A stretch of DNA of 64,000 bases from Varanus komodoensis (lineage: Eukaryota; Chordata; Lepidosauria; Squamata; Varanidae): NCBI RefSeq assembly GCF_004798865.1, contig NW_025335268.1:4780486-4844485 (forward strand), in the 5' to 3' direction. The first letter of the stretch is position 1. Each line of letters opens with the position of its first letter. The notes beneath the pieces were generated by a model. The model saw only the letters and a list, made by a program, of their open reading frames with translations, made no database searches and had not been told where the DNA came from. Of the stretch, positions 24,300-64,000 are shown piece by piece. Both the position numbers and the translations under genes were made by a program.

Positions 24300-24347
24300 C
24301 TAAAGCAGGAAAGGGAGGAACCACAGGGTCATCTTTAGAAAAGTAGC
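24300..24347 (-). CDS. SLC30A10-like exon 2 (candidate)
   Basis: 48 bases with strong splice sites on both sides and the same phase as SLC30A10 exon 2. It would encode GYFSKDDPVVPPFPAL in the cytoplasmic loop before TM5. There is no sequence homology beyond position and phase, so it is tentative. Confidence 0.45.
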   Translation of the reverse strand, partial: ATFLKMTLWFLPFLL

Positions 24348-27058
24348 CTGAGGCAGGGGTGGAAGAAAAAGTGAGAGAAAGCATACTATTTTAATATTCT
24401 GTGAACTATTCAAACCAACCATATTGCAATAAGATTTGTCCTGGCTCAAATGACCAATCTACCCTCCACTGAACTTCACTTTTAACAGAAAATATTTCTC
24501 TCCCCAACACACTTTATGGAATGACCTTCCCACTGAGGCCTACCTGGCACCAACCTTGTCATCTTTTCAGCACCATGTTAAGATTGCCATTTGTGCCAAG
24601 GGTTTTAAAGATATTTTTGCTTATCCAAGTGCTTGGGGGTATTATCCATCCTGGAGTTTTTTAATTAGCGGGACAATTCTTCCCTGTATATTTTAGCTGT
24701 TTTTAATTTTTGTATGTTTCTTTTGATAAGATTTTATGGCATTTCTTTGTATTTTATTGTACTCGTTTTACGCACAGGTAACTACCCAGAGAGCTTCAAC
24801 TATTGGGGAGTAGAGAAATGAAATGAATGATAATTATAACTCCCGTAATTCCATTTCTATTCATGGCAATTAGGATGCTTAAGAATCTAATGCTTGTACA
24901 TTGTATTTTGATGGAGTAGGTGCCACACTTTCCCCTTTAACTACAGTAGAACCTGCTGTCCATAACTTGGCTCTGGGAAGAATCATTATTGTGTAGGTTC
25001 CCTGAGAATTTTCAGGTGCTGACAGGGAATCCCCAAATACATGAACAAAATGTACCTCTGTTTTTCACACCTCAGTGATGTGCTTCCCACACAATATTAC
25101 AGGAGATGCCCTACCATCCATTACATTTTTTCTTATCCCTTTGGATGCCCTCCCAATTTTGATATTGCATCCCACTTTAGCATAGTATTGGAAGCCAGTA
25201 TATGCACATACACAGAACTTCCAGTCCCATATTGCCAATCCTCATCTAGTAAGTCCTAATTAGTAGCAATTCCATCTAGCCAAACTTTTTCCTTGCTCCC
25301 AATTACTTGGCTAAAGAAAGTTGCGCTATGCACAATAGGTTGATGCCAGTGCTGATACTGACAAAGTCAGTAACCGTATCTGTACATACATTCCCAAGAG
25401 TGGTTGTATGAATTTGGACATCCAGGTACAAGTAAAAACAGCTATGTCTTTCACATTACGCTGCTTCAACCAAGATCTAGAAAAATGATACAAAGTTCTT
25501 GACATATTGCTTTTCTAATGAAGATTCATCTCTCTTGGCACATGGTCAAGGAGAACTTAGGGTAGATTCGCATGAGTTTCCCACAGAATGTCATGATGAC
25601 CATCAGCTTAGACAGCTTTAAAAGGGAAATGGGCAGATTCATGAAAGATAACATAGAAACATAGAAACAGAACAAGTCAGAGGGGTCTCCCGGGCCATCT
25701 AGTCTGACCCCCGGCTCCAGCTGGTTCCACTCACAACATGCCCACCATGTGGACGTCCAGCCTATCCTTGAACACCCGCACTGATGGGGCCTCAACGACC
25801 TCCCATGAAAGCCCATTCCACACCCTCGGGGTCCTAACTGTCAGGAAGTGCTTCCTGGCATCAAAACGGAACCTTGGCTCCCTGAGCTTTGCTCCATTGG
25901 AGCGCGTCCTGCCTTCCTCTGCAGGAGAGAACAGGTCTCTACCCATCTCCGTGTGACAAAAACTTAATGCTGATGATGGGATTCAAACCCATGCATGTAC
26001 AGCACAATAGATTTTGAGTCCATTGCCTTCAGCACTCAGCCACCCCGCCACCCGTTAAGGTTATCACTGGCCAGCAGTCATGACTAAACGTTACCTCCGG
26101 TACTGGAGGCCTATTTATGAATGAATGAATGAATGATTGAATGAAATTTGGCCATTACTCTAATCTCTGGATGGCTTACAATCATATATACCAATTGTTC
26201 GGGTCAAAAGCAGGAGGACAAAAGCTACTGCACTCATGTGCTACTTAGAGGCTTTCCCAGATAATATTTAGCCATTGTGAAAAGAGAATGTTGGACTAAA
26301 GGGGGTTTTGATCTGATCCAGCATTGTCCTCTTATGTTATTATGATTGCAAAAGTCACCTAATTGCAAAAATGACATTTCTCTGTCCTGGTATATCTCAG
26401 TTACATAAGAACAATCCAACATATGATCAGTTCACATGTGTGTTGCTGCTAAGGGTAGCATAGAATGGGTTTTAATCAAAGAATATGTTTTGCTATTTAA
26501 AATACTGAAGAACATCAGGGTCTCTGTCAAGGAATCCACTAAAGCAGTCATCTTCTGATTGCTGTTTGTATATTTGCAAGTATTAGCTACGGCTTGGTTA
26601 AATGACTCACCATTTTCCTCGTCTTGGTCAACAGAGCCACGGCAGTAACAGCAGTCCATAAAGACAATGTAATTGAGCACATTGAAGAGCAGCCCTACGA
26701 CCCCAACAATTAGAACGTACAGCGCCTGTTCGGTCTTCTGTGGGTTGAGATATCGCTTCACGGCTTCAATCAGGATGCTGAACATCAGGGCAGTGGCAAA
26801 GACAGAATTGCCAAAGGCACCCACCACATCAGCCCTGGGAAAGCCAAAGGTGCTGCTCCTGTGCCATCTGATGCGGCTGAACCGCACGCCAAGCAAGCCG
26901 ATGATCATGGAGATCAAGTGGGACACCACCGCAAAAGCGTCTGATGCTAGAGAGAGAGAGTTGCCTATGTAGGCTACCGACATTTCTACCAGGAAAAGCA
27001 AGAAGCTGATGATGCACATAAATAAAAGCCTGCTGCTTCTTCCCGTATAGCGGCCCAT
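24300..27058 (-). CDS. SLC30A10-like (SLC30A1/A10 subfamily) paralogue, exons 1-2 only
   Basis: A second cation diffusion facilitator gene stands in tandem between EPRS1 and SLC30A10. Exon 1 is intact (27058-26611): MGRYTGRSSRLLF, TM1-TM4, then a short acidic loop (DQDEENG). It differs from both ZnT1 and ZnT10 in TM2, where the metal-site positions are Ala43 and His47; Glu25 and Asp40 are kept. The donor GTGAGT leaves phase 1, as in SLC30A10. A 48-base exon at 24347-24300 between CCTCAG and GTAAGT is also phase 1 and fits as exon 2. Exons for TM5-TM6 and the C-terminal domain were not found in 9-24 kb, where LINEs and the DIRS element are dense. It may therefore be a decaying gene, or the 3' exons may be too diverged to see. 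Function unknown. Confidence 0.7.
24485..24835 (+). repeat. L2-like LINE 3' end
   Basis: 'tttatggaatgaccttccca' and 'ggtaactacccagagagctt' are followed by a TGAATGA-type end. It lies in intron 1 of the SLC30A10-like gene, antisense to it. Confidence 0.6.
24836..25574. other. Intron 1 of SLC30A10-like, nothing recognised
   Basis: AT-rich unique-looking sequence with no repeat or coding support. Confidence 0.4.
25648..25950 (-). repeat. CR1 LINE 3' end, minus strand
   Basis: The minus strand encodes the CR1 ORF2 C-terminus ('RKHFLTVRTPRVWNGLSWEV', 'FKDRLDVHMVG') and ends in the tandem 'acatagaaac' style tail at 25648-25668. Confidence 0.8.
25968..26049 (-). pseudogene. tRNA-like pseudogene (class II, anticodon CAA)
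   Basis: The minus strand has TGGCTGAG and a D arm, a perfect 5-bp anticodon stem around loop CTCAAAA (CAA, Leu by code), a short variable arm and a perfect T arm with loop TTTGAAT. Overall it looks most like tRNA-Ser/Leu. Only four of seven acceptor pairs form, so it is a pseudogene or a SINE head. Confidence 0.6.
26110..26185 (-). repeat. L2-like LINE/SINE 3' tail
   Basis: A GAATGAATG run is followed by the reverse complement of 'gtaagccatccagagatta', the same tail as at 6064. Confidence 0.6.
26611..27058 (-). CDS. SLC30A10-like exon 1
   Basis: 149 codons plus one base. TM1 about residues 10-30, TM2 33-55, TM3 78-102, TM4 112-135. 'STFGFPRADVVGAFGNSVF' matches the TM2-TM3 loop and TM3 of the subfamily. 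No CpG island. The start is the MGRY methionine shared with SLC30A10. Confidence 0.88.
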
Positions 27059-27176
27059 GGCTGAAGCCTTCCTTGTGATCCCTGTGTCTATCAGAAGGGT
27101 CCTAATGGCATTAGCAAGAAACGTTTCTGTGGCTCTGCCTTTTTCTTGGCTCAGCTGTTTGTGTCTGGGAGCTAAT

Positions 27177-27183
27177 TTTTATA
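27177..27183 (-). promoter_or_regulatory. Candidate TATA box of the SLC30A10-like gene
   Basis: The minus strand reads TATAAAA 119 bases upstream of the start codon. Unlike SLC30A10 there is no CpG island around it. Confidence 0.4.
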
Positions 27184-30104
27184 AGATGCACTAAAACAAT
27201 AAAACCCGTTTAAAGGCCAATTAAGCAAGAGGTTATCTTGTGAAGGCTGCTATACTAGAAGTGCATAAGGGAGAAGGCTCCGTTCTGTACCCTTTTACAC
27301 TGGTGACTTATTCTTTATGGCCACCAAGCGATCAAATTAATAAGTGCTTATGTTTATTTCATTGGCTGTAGTGTTACTATTTTAGCCAATAGCAATAGTT
27401 CCTCCTGCTTAATGTTTGGCTTAATGTGGCACACAGCCAATACACTTGCTTTATTATATCCAGAAATTAATTGGGTGCTGGGGATGGAAGTGAGCGGGGA
27501 GAAGGGCTTGACCTAGGTCAGCCTTCCCAGTGCAGCCCTCGCCAAGCATGTCAAGCCATCACTTCCATAGTCCTCAGCTAACAGCGTTCACTTGTTCGTG
27601 GTCAGAGCCTCAGCTACCTTTGCGCAGCCTACATCTGCTAGCAGAAGTTACTGGCAAGGCACCTTTTTAACTTGCAGCACCCGAGATCTCCTGCTTATCA
27701 AACCCCCTCCACTCTTCATTCTCAAGACAAGCTCTCCATAAAGAAGTTGGCTTGAAACACAGGGTAACAGTACAGTGGGCTGCTCCACAGGCAAACTCGG
27801 GGCACCATCAAGGAGGGATGCCTTGTGAACAAAGTCCTGTATGTACAGATTGGACTCCAAATCCTTGTCCCAAGGCCTTCACTCTCTTCCTCCTTGCTCA
27901 CATGAACCTTAGGTACTCTTCGTTACCAGGCTTTGATCTGTCACCGCAACCTACCACTCCCCTGGCCCCTCAAGCAGTTCACCTATGACAAGGACATCTC
28001 CAACCTGAATCCCAGCTTTGCTGAGAACCCAGCTCTTTGCCCCATCAAGGCACAACTCAAGGAAAAGGTGGAAGTACCCTCAGGCAATGCAATGCTTAAC
28101 TGATGCTTTGCCTAGCAAATATGGTCGAATGAGCTTCTGCATTTGCAACCATGTATGTGTCAGAGTGGTGAGATCCTCTTTATCCTTGTCTGTGTGCGGA
28201 TCTTTGGGTTGGGAATTAGTGCCAGCTAAGCATGCGCCCTGCCCATGTCTATAGAACCCTTGTGCACATTTGTGTCTTGTCAGAGTATGTGTGAGTTCAT
28301 TCAAGTCTGCAAGACAATGTAACACTTGGTTTTTGACAGAAACCTTAAACTGGTAGAAAGCAATTTGAAGGGTTGGTGAGTGCTGCTGCAGATGTTACTG
28401 GAAATTTAGGTGCAGTAGTTTACTGGTGCAGAGGTCTATTGTAAGTTTCCTCTGTTGCCAGAACCACACTGACCTAACCAAAAGAAGGGGTGAGGCTATA
28501 CATGCAATTTAAAAAATTATCCTCATCAGAGCAGGCCACTCTCTGTTTCTGTGCGAGTTCTTGCTCTGAAGAGGCCCTTGGATTAAAAAGAGGCAGGACC
28601 AAAACAGTGACTTGGACAGAAGTACAATGGAAAGACTCCAGGCTAGGATGACCACTTAGGCACTATCAGTAAAGAGCAACTGCATTACTAAAAAAAAAAA
28701 TCTGATACTAATCTGCATAATATGTGAATAGGCAAATTTGTAGGCATGGGGACAGAATGAAAAATAGCTGTAAGTTAAACAAAAATGAAACAGAAATGCA
28801 AGACATCTCACCATAGTAGAGAGACTACCCAGCTGCCTGCTCCGTCTGCAGTCTAAATGCTACTCCAATCTGCACTTTACAGTTTTTTGACTTTACACCA
28901 GGCAAATACTAGACAGTCAGTCAAACCAAGGGCACCTTCAGACAGAGGATAATTTTCTGATAGGTCTTTGAAATACAGCACTGCCCTCCATTGTAATATT
29001 AGTAATGGAACTAAGCGGAGAGACTCAAGATCTAGTAAGGGACTAGAAGTGGTGGGGCAGAAAGTGTGTGGGAGTCCCAGCTTATTCTACAGTGTTATGC
29101 ATCTGCAAAGGAATCGGATGTCATTCCTTTATAGGAACATCCAACTGAATATGCAAATCAAGCACAGAGACAGAATAAAAATACCTACAAATAGAAAAAA
29201 GAGCTTTCAGTGATGTTTGGACTTGAGCATTTCTACCCGTTCTAGGCACCCAGTAACTGGTTTCTGACCACAAAATGCTACAGACAGTGATAGACAGTGA
29301 TCACAAAATGCTACAGACACTCTTATGCTGTTTCTTCCACAGAATAATTTCTATATTCAAATACTTCTATATGAACTTATTCTGCAGAAAACATGGAAAC
29401 ACTAGTTTTTAAACTGGCATCGTTATTTCTTGATATTAACACTCAAAAGTTTATTCTAGGATATCAAATGCATTACTTGACCAGCAGTATTAAGCAGCCT
29501 TTCTCTGACTACGCTTAGTCTTAAGATTATTGATAGCATAGTTATTTTCTACAAATTTGAAACCAATTCATCTTATCTTAGAGGCAAACCTGAGAAAGAA
29601 TACTGTTCAGAGTATTTTTTGCCATCATGTTTCAAAAGGTCTAATTATATTTTGCAGCCATCATTTCAAGTTTCTTTTCCAGAAAGCAATATTCAGAAAG
29701 CAATATTCAGTATTCAGCATTTCAAGTATGAAGAGCTTTTACTAATCCATCAGCCATGGTTCTGCCCGTACACAATATGCTGAAGTTATGCTAACAGAAT
29801 ATGTTGCTAAAAAGGCCACAGTTGAATTTGCATATATTCTAATATTTTTTTTACTATGGAAGAGACCATTTTGCTGTACTCTATGAAAGTTTCTGCCATA
29901 ATAAATGTGTTAGCCTGTAGATTCTTGGCCGCAATATCTAATATAACTACCTCTCTGGAAATTCATAACAGCTTTTTAAACAAAATTTCAAATATCACAT
30001 CAAACACATGTCTGCTGCAGGATTTGTTTAACCTTCGTGTATATGTTGCCATTTATTTCTCATGATAAGCAAAAAAGAAGCCAAGCGATAGCTGACAATA
30101 CATA
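27184..30104. other. Intergenic between SLC30A10-like and EPRS1, nothing recognised
   Basis: No coding homology and no clear repeat family is seen. An 18-base unit 'cacaaaatgctacagaca' is repeated at 29270-29318, and 'cagaaagcaatattcag' at 29680-29710. Confidence 0.45.
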
Positions 30105-30110
30105 TTTATT
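30105..30110 (-). terminator. EPRS1: EPRS1 polyadenylation signal
   Basis: AATAAA on the minus strand lies about 195 bases after the stop codon, giving a short 3' UTR of roughly 210-220 bases. Confidence 0.7.
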
Positions 30111-30303
30111 ATTAGAGATGATGTATACAGAAAAGTCTGAGCATTACTGCTAGTCTGACTGAAGGGCTATGACTCTGTATGGCTTCATTTGTTGCTGTTT
30201 TAAAAAGTAACAAAAACCTGGAGAGGATTTGGGAAGATTTCAGTCCTTATTTTAAAAAATTGAGGACTTAAAAGATAAGGAAATGATGTTTCTAGCTAGC
30301 AGC

Positions 30304-63799
<33,496 letters not shown>

Positions 63800-64000
63800 C
63801 TGTAAAATGTACAAGAAGAAGAGAGAAAAGAAACAGCATTAAATCCTGATGACCGACATTCAGTGCAATGCTATCTAGACTTGGTAATGATTCAACAAAT
63901 ATTTCACATCACCAGTGTACATTATGGAACGTAGAATTACAAGGAAGTAAAATATTTGTCAGCCAAATACAAGCCCTGTGAATTGACCTGCATATGAGAA

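Larger units (their letters stand above)
25575..26350 (+). repeat. CR1 LINE 3' end, split by later insertions
   Basis: 25575-25645 ('gatgaccatcagcttagaca', 'cagattcatgaaagata') and 26186-26350 ('gttggactaaagggggtttt', 'gatccagcattgtcctctta') are two parts of the same CR1 3' region. The 540 bases between hold another CR1, a tRNA-like piece and an L2 tail. Confidence 0.6.

Overview
The window is vertebrate nuclear DNA, most likely from a squamate reptile (lizard or snake). The taxon call rests on the interspersed repeats: a BovB (RTE) LINE 3' end, several CR1 and L2-like LINE 3' ends, the tRNA-derived SINE with the GAGCCAGTGTGG-type head, hAT and mariner miniature elements, and a tyrosine-recombinase (DIRS) retroelement. 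The host genes all lie on the minus strand in the order EPRS1 - SLC30A10-like - SLC30A10 (read from high to low coordinate). Apart from the extra paralogue, this agrees with the SLC30A10-EPRS1 neighbourhood of human chromosome 1q41.

From 1 to 8.9 kb: the downstream flank and the complete four-exon coding region of SLC30A10 (manganese/zinc exporter, 466 codons by my splice model), ending in a CpG island with a TATA box. From 8.9 to 24.3 kb: intergenic DNA heavily invaded by LINEs, by hAT miniature elements and by a 5.6 kb DIRS element with its full set of end structures. From 24.3 to 27.2 kb: exon 1 (intact) and a probable exon 2 of a second SLC30A10/SLC30A1-type gene. Its membrane metal site is changed, and I could not find its 3' exons. 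From 27.2 to 30.1 kb: featureless intergenic DNA.

From 30.1 kb to the right edge: the 3' 23 coding exons of EPRS1, encoding the end of the glutamyl-tRNA synthetase half, a linker with five WHEP domains (three in human), the whole prolyl-tRNA synthetase half, and the stop codon and polyadenylation signal. The 5' exons lie beyond 64000. Every exon junction in the model keeps the reading frame.

The most interesting points are the five-WHEP linker built from symmetrical phase-0 exons, the SLC30A10-like gene with Ala43/His47 in place of the usual Asn or His/Asp pair, a GC-AG intron in EPRS1, the DIRS internal complementary region that matches both element ends, and a DIRS 5' fragment inserted in a CR1 copy with a duplicated target of about 38 bp. 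I found no bacterial or phage system, CRISPR array or intact RNA gene.
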